Program-made: the position numbers and the translations under genes
Part shown: positions 22,346 to 32,150 of the stretch, one piece after another
How the letters are laid out: every line of letters begins with the position of its first letter
How positions within the stretch are numbered: position 1 is the first letter of the stretch
The notes under the pieces: model-generated
The model's input: the letters and a program-made list of their open reading frames with translations, nothing else
The model's database searches: none
What the model was told of the DNA's origin: nothing
Source of the DNA: Helochares maculicollis
Lineage: Eukaryota > Arthropoda > Insecta > Coleoptera > Hydrophilidae
Reading direction: 5' to 3'
Length of the DNA: 42,216 bases
Assembly: GCA_033557835.1 (NCBI GenBank)
Contig: JAWQRO010000347.1
Span: 1-42,216 of the forward strand

Positions 22346-25300
22346 ACATTATTTTTGAACTTATTGTCACTAAACAAATCACTACGACAATTAATTTGAC
22401 TCAGCGACTTCAAACTCATACTGATGACGCATCACATGTTTACTTACCTCTCCTCCATGTCCCACTTCTCCAGTATTGCCAGACCAAGGACTACGCTCCC
22501 AGTTTCGTTACTTAATTTACCTACCTGCTAGATGAGAGATACAAAAAACTTACACGTTGCAAAATATTGCGTGATAAAACACAACAACTATATTTGAAAG
22601 CCGTAGAATAAACTTGGCAATTAGTGGAGCGAAAATATCCGGGCAATGCTTACCAATTTGATGCGTCATAGGCTGACATTATTTTTGAGAATGCTCGACA
22701 AAAGAACACAAAAAAGTGAGGCTATTTGCACTCAATGAAATAGGAGCTGAAAAAACTAGTTTTAGTGCTGATCCAAAATTGTCAAAATGTATATAAGGTA
22801 CTTTTCAACTGTTTTATAAATCAAGGAAAAGTTTCCGACATAGACATTAAAAGCTTGTATAATTATTAAACAGCACACATAGAGACAGTTGAATAGCCTA
22901 TACGTAGAGAACTTGTAATAGCTACAGTCTGCTCGGATAATTTCCAAAGAAAAAGTTGTAAAGTGTAAGACCGCAACCGGGAATCTAGTTTGATAAGAAT
23001 TGGAAATTCATATAAAATGGAATGTAGATAAGTAGCAATAAAATGCAGCAAATCACACACAATAAGCACGTTTCATAACTCCAGAGCAGAGAAAAATAAT
23101 GTAAATATCTGCAACCCACCCATGAATCATTATAAGTAATACTCTAGTAGTTAGGCGTTAACAAATTAAAGTAGATGGGTCTGACGGACAGTGATAAATC
23201 AAATTTTTCTCTCGTGTATATGCCGAGTACACTCTCAATTAAACTAAAATTAAGCAGCAGCTGCAACAGTTTTTAAAAACGTTAAGAGCTACCTAATGCT
23301 TAACTAAATTCTTTAAGTTTAGAATTAATTTTAGGCTTACTAATTCTTAAAATGTATGTTTTTAATTGAAATATCATAAGCTGATCATTTTATATTCACT
23401 TTATGATTTCTCTTCAGTTAATGTTATTCATTTTTATATTAAATGGGATATTGGGGCTGATAAACATTTGTACAATGCTTGGTAGATGCCTACAATATCT
23501 TTATGAAACTTCTGCTTACTTTTTCACATTTTTTTAAACATTTCAACAGATGGTTTGTTTATGCAAGTTTCAAGACTTGCTGAACTCTGTTCTCAATATC
23601 CTTGCTTTCTCTTATTGGAAAGCCTTACCTTTAATTTTTGTTATTTGAGTGTTTCATATTTATCTTCTGTGTAAGAATAATGTTAATATAAAACTAAAGG
23701 ACTACAAGCAATTCTGGCAATTTACTGCTACTCAAAAGTAAAGTAACTGAATCATTTTTAAAAACAATTTAATTTTATATATATTTCATACAACAGTGCC
23801 ACACATACTTAGTCAAGAAATATATAGACTTTACGATTTAGAATATAAGGCTAATTTGTAAGTTACGTCAGATCTTTTTTTATGCGTATGAAAAATTTAG
23901 CAATAAAACCCCACTGCCAGTTCTCTGATTTGCCTAAAATAACTTATTAAAGCAAATTTTATAATTACTTGTTAGAAACAAATTTATTAGTGTGCGATAA
24001 CAGCTCAGAAATTTTAAATCTTAATTACCTGTTCCTAAATCATCCATGTATTTTACTTAAGCATCGCAAACTTTTTATGAAAAGTTTTTTGTCTTGACAA
24101 CTTTATTCCTGTAATTTATTGAAACGAACTACACAAAAACTTCATAAAATGGAGTTCTTTTGTATATAAATTAACTAACTGCCGATATTTACATTTTTAA
24201 AATATATCTGATAATCAATTAAAACTTGAACCTTACAAACTGTTTTAGCAAAATAGAAGATTTAATTTATGCTTCTCGTTAAACTTTGTAGTCGATAATC
24301 ACTTAGCTATCCATAAGGTTTTAAACGACATTTATGAATATCTTCTGAAATATTGAATAAAATTAGTAAAGCTTCAACTAACTTCCTTATAAGACAAAAC
24401 CATGCCGATTAGGATTCAGGAATATGATAAATAAATAACTTGGGCGATTCATTCGTTTAGAGATTTGAACATAAAAGATAGATAATTCAAAATAAAATCA
24501 TTGAGACTACACATTTAGTCAGCTATAAATATATAACATATAAATTAAAAAAAATTGAAGTAAATCTTGAGGAGTTCATGTGTTAAGCAACTTAGCATTA
24601 AAATACTGCTTCTGGCAGTATGGGAATAAACAAAAATACGAAATTGCCTTAAAAATATTTACAAAATACACATTTTTCCCAATGGTCTTCCACACTCAGA
24701 GCTATATGTCCAAAAGTCTAGTTACAATTTGATGATAAAATCTTAGTCAGGTGACACCCAGAGAATTAAGTTGTCTCACAAACAAATTTTACCCTACAGT
24801 TAAAAGCCAAATCGTGGAAACTACGTTAAATATTTTATACAGTAGAGTTTCTATATTACGAGGTCTAACACATTAAAACAGGCTATATTACACACAAACA
24901 TAAGTTACATGAAATGCAATAATATCATGATTGTCGCATAAATGTTTCTGCAACTTAGTCAAGTTCTTACTCTAATTATAAAGTATAGGCATTTGTCGAC
25001 AAATTTTCGGTGCAATTACAAAAAACATTTATTTGATATATACAATTTATACTTACCGTTAAATATATATACTGAAAATATTTTTCGCAGATGACTGATT
25101 TCAAAATGAAAACTACAACAGAATTACACCAGATGCAAGTTTTAATTCCAGTGGGGAGATCAGCAAGCTAAATAACGGTTTTGACATTTTTTCCATAAAA
25201 TAATTTGGTGTTAAAAATTTAACGAAACGGCCGAGGGTCATAATTTAGGAAGTTCCCACTGTAATCTTCATCCTCTAATGCAGCTGTAACGAAAACGTTA

Positions 25301-26499
25301 TGAAACGGTTTTAACAGAATTATTTTAATGAAAGCTCGCTACAATTTGAACACAACTACACACAACATTTTGCGAAAATATCGGACGTCGTCCTGAATTT
25401 TGTATCATGTACATTGCCAGTTTACAAACTCCGATATTGCATGTTCAGCCAGGGCTTAAATGCAATGAACGCGAGCAGAGATAATGCACAAACTTATATT
25501 ACGACAATTAATATTAATTTCGCGTCAAATCCGAATCTGCAGCTGGATAATAATTTTATTTAAGCTTACAAAACGAAGATTTACCACTAATTTTGCCATA
25601 AATCCTCCATGAGTTCTCAAATTAATTTAAAGCTGTTTTATGGACTAACTTCCGAATTTAAAAAGAATATATTTACGTATTACCGCTGGTACTTTATAAA
25701 GTGTATTTAAATTTCTCCTGACTTTAATAAAAAATATATTTAAGAAAGTAGTAAAAAATAATAATTTGAACAACACTTGACCCCAATGCATATTTCTCTT
25801 TCTCCAAATCAATACACTTAAGCGAAGAAAATTTATTTCCATCTTTTGCACCCAACCAATAAAATGTTTCGAGAGCGAGGCCTCTAGATATTGTATAAAT
25901 AAAGCAATTTGGCAGATTGTTGCCATAAAGAAATTTTATCCTCTTAATACTATCAAATACTCTTCTCTCTTTAAATTATATTAACATAAAAGCAAAAACA
26001 CAGGAAACTTTAGCATGCAGATGAAAGGCAATGCGCAAAAATAAAGCAGCATAACGAAAAAAAAACTGAAATAGTTACGCAAAAATTAATTAAGCGTGCC
26101 AAATTAATTTTGCTTATGTAACTGAATAAGAAATACTGTTCATTATGAAGTGTTTTTTGATTTTCCAATCGCAAAAGCATCATTTGATTTTGAAATCGTG
26201 CACAAAATTAATTAAATCCGGTCTACGGGCAGCAGCTATAATTAAATAGTGCGGTTATAAAAGTTCTAATTTAATGAAATAGCAGAGTTAATTAAAACGT
26301 TAACTAAAATATATATGCCCGCCTAAACATATATATGATATTTTGTTCCCATTACAAATTTTTAATTACTTTTTCACTACAAATCAACGTTCGGTAAACC
26401 GCGCTCAAGCCTTTGATACCAACGAGAATAGTTTACAGTTATTAGGGAGTTTCCATTTTGTTAGCGGAATAAATATCACAATTGAATCCAACCAACTTT
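22346..26499. other. Gene-free AT-rich spacer
   Basis: Long AT-rich stretch with no recognised gene. A TTTTTCGCAG sequence at about 25081-25090, resembling an acceptor site, precedes a 27-codon open frame (MTDFKMKTTT...), too short to support. An 8-bp inverted repeat (AAACTTTT-TATG-AAAAGTTT) sits near 24070. A 93-codon minus-strand frame at 25645-25926 has no domain. Confidence 0.55.
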
Positions 26500-27450
26500 C
26501 AGGGGCTGGCAGGGCTTGCCCGTGTTGGGTGGAAAAACGACACTAAAGCTATAAATTTACAAGTAAAGCAAGCGCTTGTGAATAAGTAAAAATAAGGACG
26601 TGTAGAGGGCTGCCGGCACGAATTTCAACGCTCAGGACGCTTAAATTTTTGAATATTCCACGAGGATGCAATAATCGGAAAACCCTTTCCCAGAGAAGGT
26701 GTTCTTTTTTCAATGTTCGCGACTTTTCAAAATCCACGATTTTTCTAAACATCTGCATTTCCGAAATATGCGAATCTTTCAGCAGGTACTTAACATGTAA
26801 TTTTCTGCGTCACTTTTTCCCGAAATTGGCTTCTTAAATTTCTCATCCAGGGGAGCGCCTTTGCAGCTCACTCTGCCTGTGCTACATGCAATTTGCTTGT
26901 GTATACTTTGAATAGTAGTCGGCTGTCCCCGCGAATTTCCCATGCACTCACCTTAAACGAATTTATTTTATTTATATACTCAACTCCCAATACTTTCATG
27001 TCATCGCCCAATAAAAATTTTATTTCGCCCCCGCCGGGCCAAACCGCCCCGAATGAATATGGTGATGTGAAAAATATCAAATAAGCGTTTCACTCCCGGG
27101 CGGCGGCGGGTGGTTACCAAATCCGTCCGTAAATGTATGCCGAGTATTAAATTTTACCGAAGCGACGCTCGCCCCCGGTTCTCCCCCCGAACTGATGCTT
27201 CCCAAGCCTGCAGCGAAGCGTTCGTTCCAATATGTTACTCGATGATAAAAAAAGAAAAACATCAGCTTTACGTAACCGCATATCGCAGAAAAATCTGTTG
27301 ATGTGTTTTTCTCTCCTTGCGTTCTCCGGAGGGATAAAGTGAGGAATTCCATTACAATCCTATTTTAAGAGAGGCGAAAAATGTTGTAAATGAAGGGCTG
27401 AGCTGCGGCCGGCCATCCGAAGCCCTTCGAAAGCGAACTCCGAAACACAG
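26500..27450. other. GC-rich island, function unknown
   Basis: Clearly GC-richer than its surroundings, with CCCGGGCGGCGGCGGG at about 27096-27111, CGCCCCCGCCGGG near 27026-27038 and a CAATAAAAATTTTATT palindrome-like site at about 27009-27024. Short open frames exist on both strands (60-91 codons) with no recognised domain. It could be a conserved regulatory block or an unrecognised exon; the sequence alone does not decide. Confidence 0.35.
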
Positions 27451-28448
27451 AGTCAATTAAGTATTCCATTCATTCAGTCTCGTGCAGCTTGATCAGATTA
27501 ATAATAGGTCGAATAAATAATTCCAGAGCCCCTTAATGAACATTCTATAAGCTGAATAGGGTCGTCCACGTTCTACTTTGTGATGCTAAAAACGATAGGT
27601 TTTGTTTCACTCTGTTCGGCTCGACTGTTGTTGGGCTTTCGCACACAATTCGCTCTTGAATTTTCGGGAAACATGACATAAACAAGATGTAGATAGGATG
27701 AGACGAAAGAGGGGAGCGAGGAGACAATGGTAAGGAAGGATGTTTTTGAATCTCTAAATAGCATTTCGGAAAAAACTCAAAACAAATGAAATAGAGGCAG
27801 TGAAATGCCGCAAGTTATGGATTACGTCAAATAAATTTAGTAGCAAAAGTGGGAAAATATATAGATAATGGAAAAAAAGGAAATGGGACTACTCTAAAAT
27901 ATGGAATATCAAATTGAGCTTTAAGATGAGGAAAATCTAAAAGTGCCAACTCAAAACGACATTTTTAAAACTCGAAGAATTAAAGGCATTAAAAGAAGAA
28001 CGTCAGGAGGAAAATACTTGGAAAATGGAAGACATCCTGGGAAAGAAGATTCGCTGTAGCGTATGCAGAAGAGGATCAAAATCTCAAAATGAGATATGAC
28101 GACTTACATTTAACAAAGATAAGCACATATAATCGTCGGTTCTGCCTTGTGCTGCACACAGAATTGAGATGAGGAGAAATGTAGGTACAACGAACGTACG
28201 TAGAAACTGTTGGCTCTTGAAATCTGCTGCCGCTATAACAACGTCATGGTGGCACTTACGCCTCTTAAATTAGTTGAGTAAATGCAGGAGGGACTTCAAG
28301 TTTAAAACAAAGACATTTTCCGTACTTACTTCAGAAGCGCTCTGAGGAATTAAATCAGTAGTTTCCCGGCTTCCTTTCTTACTGGAAGTAGACTGAACAA
28401 GCTCGATAACTTAACATTTAAAGGAAGGGATATTTAAAAAATCTCTAG
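27451..28448. other. Gene-free spacer, purine-rich in part
   Basis: 27740-28100 is purine-rich on the plus strand. A 46-codon open frame near 27965-28105 (KLEELKALKEERQEE..., then RCSVCRRGSKS) is Lys/Glu-rich because of this composition. The word CAAAACGACATTTT at 27952-27965 matches the inner part of the terminal repeat of the mariner at 29936-31197. Confidence 0.45.
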
Positions 28449-28760
28449 GGCTCTTCCTACTCTTACATGTACAAAAGTAAATACAAACTGCGAGACAACA
28501 AAAGAGGCTGTAGGAAACTCATATTTTTCTAAGCACCGAGATTGCTTTATAAACCATTGACGTTTAAAACTTGCACACTTTCCCATTCACTCAAAGTAAT
28601 TGTGAAAAATCAAGTGAAAACGACTAATAGATTATAATGATCGAGTATTGGTACGTATTGTGATGTTTGTAATGAATTTTGTCCAAAAATTTCGCGCATA
28701 TTTGAGGTTTTTGCAAATTTATGCCGAGTCTATCATGTGCAGACATTATCTAAACAGTTG
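28449..28760. repeat. Unclassified dispersed repeat, copy A
   Basis: Aligns by eye over about 300 bp with 29486-29790. Shared words in the same order: AAATACAAACTG, TGTAGGNANCTCANATTTTT, GACGTTTANAC, TTCCCATTCA, AATTGTG, and near the end AGTCTATCATG followed by ACATT. No coding frame. Divergence is moderate with small indels, so the copies are not recent duplicates. Confidence 0.7.
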
Positions 28761-29485
28761 AGCTTCGTTCTGATAATTTTTGGTGTAGTCTAGGTCATTG
28801 TTATTTTCATTTAATGAAACAATTTTTAGCAAAATGTATTTTGTATGTATGTCATTTTTAGTTCTTTTTTAAATGTAGGAAGCCGTATATCAAATGATGT
28901 CAAGAACCGAATGAAAATCTATTGCACTATTTTACAGTTTGATGTTTCTGAAAAAGTAGAATTTGGTGATTTGTTCATTTTGACTTGCTGCCACCGAAAG
29001 AAGGATCTATAAGCCCACAGTAATATCCGAACGGGTTAATGAAAAAGTCTCGTACCCTCAACAGAATCAAAACTATGGTCTTTTTTAGCATCTTAGCAAA
29101 TCTTATTTTGTCTCTATGCTGTCACGTTTATGTGCCTTCTCGTGAAAAAATCTACTCATTTATCTCGCGTACTCACGTACTAATATACAAAAAGGTAAAC
29201 ATAGGGCTTCAACTCCATTGCGCTGCTAAGAAGGTACTAGGTTTTTGTTCTTGAGCGGCTAGTAAACACCAATGTCGTCTTCTGAAGAGGCGTGCTAGTG
29301 ATTGAAGACGGGGCTTGCATAGTGTCCAGAAAACGGCTAATGAGCATGAAGGGTAACAGAGTCTTATGGCAATCAGTTTGAGTTCACAACATTAAATGAA
29401 GTACTGAATATGGCGTAATTGCTAAAATTGTTTCACTAAGTATAGATTCACTTAACGAAACTACCAGTGAATCAGACTACTATTA
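28761..29485. other. Gene-free spacer between repeat copies A and B
   Basis: No recognised gene. A 71-codon open frame (29039-29254, starting MKKSRTLNRI) has no domain and is not supported. Confidence 0.5.
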
Positions 29486-29790
29486 CACTCTTTAATGTAT
29501 AAGAGCAAATACAAACTGTAAAAAGGAGGGTGTAGGTAGCTCACATTTTTTAGACTAGCCGATTTGAAGAGCATGGACGTTTATACAAGTTCCCATTCAA
29601 ATTAATTGTGGTAACTCAATTAAAAATGCAAAATAATAAATGTTCGAAGAGTTTCACCACGTATTTAGGCATTATATACCGAATTTGAAAATTCCTTCTC
29701 AAAAACTGCCTCATGTCACTTGTCCTTGATGCTTTCCAATTGTACACTAAGTCTATCATGAATTTCACATTTCACATTTAACTATTCAAT
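29486..29790. repeat. Unclassified dispersed repeat, copy B
   Basis: Same orientation as copy A, about 1 kb away. Carries GCAAATACAAACTGTA, TGTAGGTAGCTCACATTTTT, GACGTTTATACAAG, TTCCCATTCAAATTAATTG and AAGTCTATCATG in order. It ends about 145 bp before the mariner at 29936. Confidence 0.7.
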
Positions 29791-29935
29791 GAAAATCAAT
29801 AATCCTTGCTAAGGGATTTCGTGCATTCACAACCAAGAGCAATTGAAACCATCCACTGGAATATAATAAATGCTGGAAAAGATTCGCCATATATTAAGCT
29901 GGTTAAAAAGCTATCGCATCCAAACTTACGTTTTA

Positions 29936-29964
29936 CCAAGTGCGCAAGTTTAAAATGTCGTTTT
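29936..29964 (+). repeat. Terminal inverted repeat of third-lineage mariner (left)
   Basis: CCAAGTGCGCAAGTTTAAAA then TGTCGTTTT, directly after TA. It is the 3' end of the element relative to its gene. Confidence 0.9.
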
Positions 29965-30010
29965 TTTCTTGAAAAATGCCCAACTATTTAAGAACAATGT
30001 TAAAACATTT

Positions 30011-31010
30011 TTATTCAGAGTATTGACCCTCGCTTTTTACACATTTTATTCATCTCTCCTGCAAATTATGGATACCATTCCAAATGAAATCTTCATCTAT
30101 CATTGACATTCATTCATCGAGCCATTTTTGTACATCCTAGAAAGCCTATTGGCTCAGCCAGTGGGTGTCCCATTGATGAGAAGAGGTGATTATCAGGAGG
30201 CGCCAGGTCTGGTGAATATGGCAAAGAAATCGTTTCCTTGACCCCTATGGTTAAATGTGAAGGAGCGTTATCATGCTGCAGAATGACTTTGCCATGTCTT
30301 CGAGCCCATTTTTTGGCGTTTTTTGATCAATGCATGGATTAAATTAATCCTTTCTTATTGGTAGCCGACGGTATTAACTGTTTCACCGGGATTGAGAAGC
30401 TCGTAGTACATTACTTCCTTCTGATCCCACTACACACAGCATTGCCTTCCTCCCAAAACGATCCGGTTTTGTACTCGATGTTGATGGTTGTCCTTGGTTG
30501 GCGTTACCCACAATTTCTTCCGTTTGGAATTCTCAATATATATTCATTTTTCATCGGCAGTTACAACCCGATGCCAAAAACTCTTTCCTTTGAGACATAA
30601 AAGCAGCATTTTGCACACAGGTTATTGTCTTTCCATCTGTCGTTCGTTAAATTTGTGTGGAAACCATTTTGCAACCTCTTGAATCTGCCCCATGGCTCTC
30701 AGGCGATCGGAAAAGGCTTGCCGAGTGACATTCAACTGCTCCGCCACCATTTGTTGTGTTTGTGCATCGTCTTTATCCAATAATGCTTGTAATTTGTTGT
30801 CTTCAAACTTTGTTAATCGATTTTCACGTTCTTTGTGAATAACATTAAAATCTCCACTTTTGAAACGTTAAAACCAGCGTTAGCAAGTCTTGACAGTTGG
30901 AAAAAAATTGCCGGAAGAATTTGATGACTTTTCGATGCCTTTTTCTTTTGGTTGAACAAGAAAATCATTACATGCCGCAAATGCTCTTTATTTGGCTCAA
31001 AATTCGACAT
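30011..31010 (-). pseudogene. mariner transposase pseudogene (third lineage)
   Basis: Almost the whole gene is present but split by frameshifts and stops. It starts MSNFEPNKEHLRHVMIFLFN (ATG at 31010), followed by QKKKASKSHQIL. After slips it continues with DNKLQALLDKDDAQTQQM and FSDRLRAMGQIQEVAKWF. The first catalytic region reads VTADEK*IYIENSKRKK, where relatives have GDE. Then come GETVNT, ILQHDNAPSH (second Asp), PYSPDLAPPDNHLF (third Asp), WNGIHNLQER and KCVKSEGQYSE with the stop at 30011. The stretch between the second and third Asp is shorter than the family's 34 residues, so a small deletion removed part of the catalytic core. The protein cannot be active. This lineage is common in insect genomes. 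Confidence 0.93.
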
Positions 31011-31168
31011 ATTTAACACGAAAAAGAAGTACTCTACTAACTTGTAAACAATTAAACGAACATGACGTTTTCTAGTGGCCAGTCTTGTAGTGGGCACTCT
31101 TACCAAAAAATGTCGTTTTGGGTTCCAAAGGTTAGTTCAATAGATTTTATACGCCATCTCTTGACTGC

Positions 31169-31197
31169 AAAACGACATTTGAAACTTGCGCATTTGA
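31169..31197 (-). repeat. Terminal inverted repeat of third-lineage mariner (right)
   Basis: On the minus strand TCAAATGCGCAAGTTTCAAA then TGTCGTTTT. TA follows at 31198-31199. Confidence 0.9.
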
Positions 31198-31449
31198 TAG
31201 TATTTTTAATTAAAATAAAACATAAAGCTGTAGTAAAATTCTTCATGATAACAAGGTTAAGCTACTGACATTTAAAACGATATAGTAATTGTATAAGAAT
31301 ATGATACTCTATCGAAAATAATAGTATGCAAGTGTGCTGAAAAATTTTAACGTGGTTGTTCAAGCCTGGCAGATGATCTTTGCTTTTTGCAACAATGGTG
31401 GCCAAGCATAACATTTTTGAGATTATGGACTTTCTTTCTGAAACGATTT

Positions 31450-31635
31450 TCAACAATTAATTAGGTCTGAGACTGTTATTGATAAGATGGATGCAACATT
31501 TATTATCTCTTTATGAAAACGGCGTTTTAGGGAAACTTCCTCAACAGTATTTAGCCCATTTTCAAAACGAATTTTGGGACGTCGACCCGTAACTATGAAT
31601 GAGATTTGATGAGGATTTGCCAGTAGGACCTTGAT
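31450..31635 (-). CDS. Candidate terminal exon, unknown protein
   Basis: On the minus strand the sequence TTTGTAATTGCAG (ending at 31636) is a good splice-acceptor match. It is followed by 61 sense codons and a TGA at 31450-31452. The peptide begins IKVLLANPHQISFIV, continues TGRRPKIRFENG and VSLKRRFHKEIINVASIL, and ends SDLINC. Its composition (basic, mixed hydrophobic, few low-complexity runs) looks more protein-like than the other short frames here. I do not recognise the family. No polyadenylation signal or upstream exon was identified, and the third-lineage mariner lies 250 bp downstream on the same strand. It could instead be a fragment of an unrecognised transposable element or chance. 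Confidence 0.3.
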   Translation of the reverse strand: MKVLLANPHQISFIVTGRRPKIRFENGLNTVEEVSLKRRFHKEIINVASILSITVSDLINC

Positions 31636-32042
31636 CTGCAATTACAAAATTCAGAATGGACCTAACCCAGTTTTTCAAGCAAGCAAAGGAATCAAAATTG
31701 TTCAAGAATCAAACGAATCAAAATTATTCAAGAATCTTATTGCATCAGTATTTTGAGGCGCAAAAGCAATTTTTTTAAATGATAATTTTCCAACTAAGTT
31801 AACAATAACAGAAGTATAGTATAGAAAGCTTCTGAATCTGTTACATTCGAAACACCTGCTTGTAGAAGAAAATAAAGCACCCATGAATATAACAATATAC
31901 TTCCTCACACTAGCGATGTAGTAAGGGCAAAATTTATTCCAAATACTAAGAAATTATTCCAAAGATTTTGCAAATTTATACGAAGTCAATAATAAACAGT
32001 GTTATATCTAAGCGTGCAAACAAAATCTTCTCTTCTACCTCC

Positions 32043-32150
32043 TAGAGTTCTCTGTACTTTCATATATACCAGAGCTGATACAAAACCGCTGTAGGTCATA
32101 ATTTTTTAAACAAAATAATTTACTTCTTCATTCACATTTAAAACTTATAT
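32043..32150. repeat. Unclassified dispersed repeat, copy C (partial)
   Basis: A shorter, more diverged relative of copies A and B: TACAAAACCGCTGTAGGTCA, ATAATTTTTTAA and CATTCACATTTAAAACTTAT follow the same order. TTTTGCAAATTTATACGAAGTC at about 31964-31985 also resembles the distal part of copy A. Confidence 0.5.

Larger units (their letters stand above)
29936..31197 (-). mobile_element. mariner element, third lineage (minus strand, inactive)
   Basis: A whole mariner element, 1262 bp, of a lineage distinct from the other mariners in the window. The terminal inverted repeats begin CCAAGTGCGCAAGTTT at 29936 and, from the other end, TCAAATGCGCAAGTTT at 31197; 26 of 29 positions agree. TA flanks both sides (29934-29935 and 31198-31199), so the target duplication is intact. 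The transposase is on the minus strand. An extra internal copy of the repeat core (AAAATGTCGTTTTG, 31107-31120) lies in the 5' untranslated part facing the terminal one. Confidence 0.94.

Noticed and set aside
21620..22500. Possible terminal repeats (TATACTGGGCG and a TACTGG word near 22480) of the second-lineage mariner
   Set aside because: Only about 6-7 bases agree in inverted orientation, so the element boundaries are left unassigned.
22520..22620. LDERYKKLTRCKILRDKTQ peptide suggestive of a hAT transposase C-terminus
   Set aside because: Only a few residues agree with the LDPRFK motif and no neighbouring hAT block could be found.
25081..25175. Acceptor-like TTTTTCGCAG followed by a 27-codon frame starting with ATG
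   Set aside because: Too short and AT-typical; such acceptor matches are frequent in AT-rich DNA.
27965..28105. Lys/Glu-rich frame with CSVC resembling the cysteine-rich end of piggyBac transposases
   Set aside because: A single CxxC pair and purine-rich composition; no other piggyBac motif nearby.
30358..30682. Plus-strand frames of 64-80 codons
   Set aside because: Antisense to the third-lineage mariner transposase.
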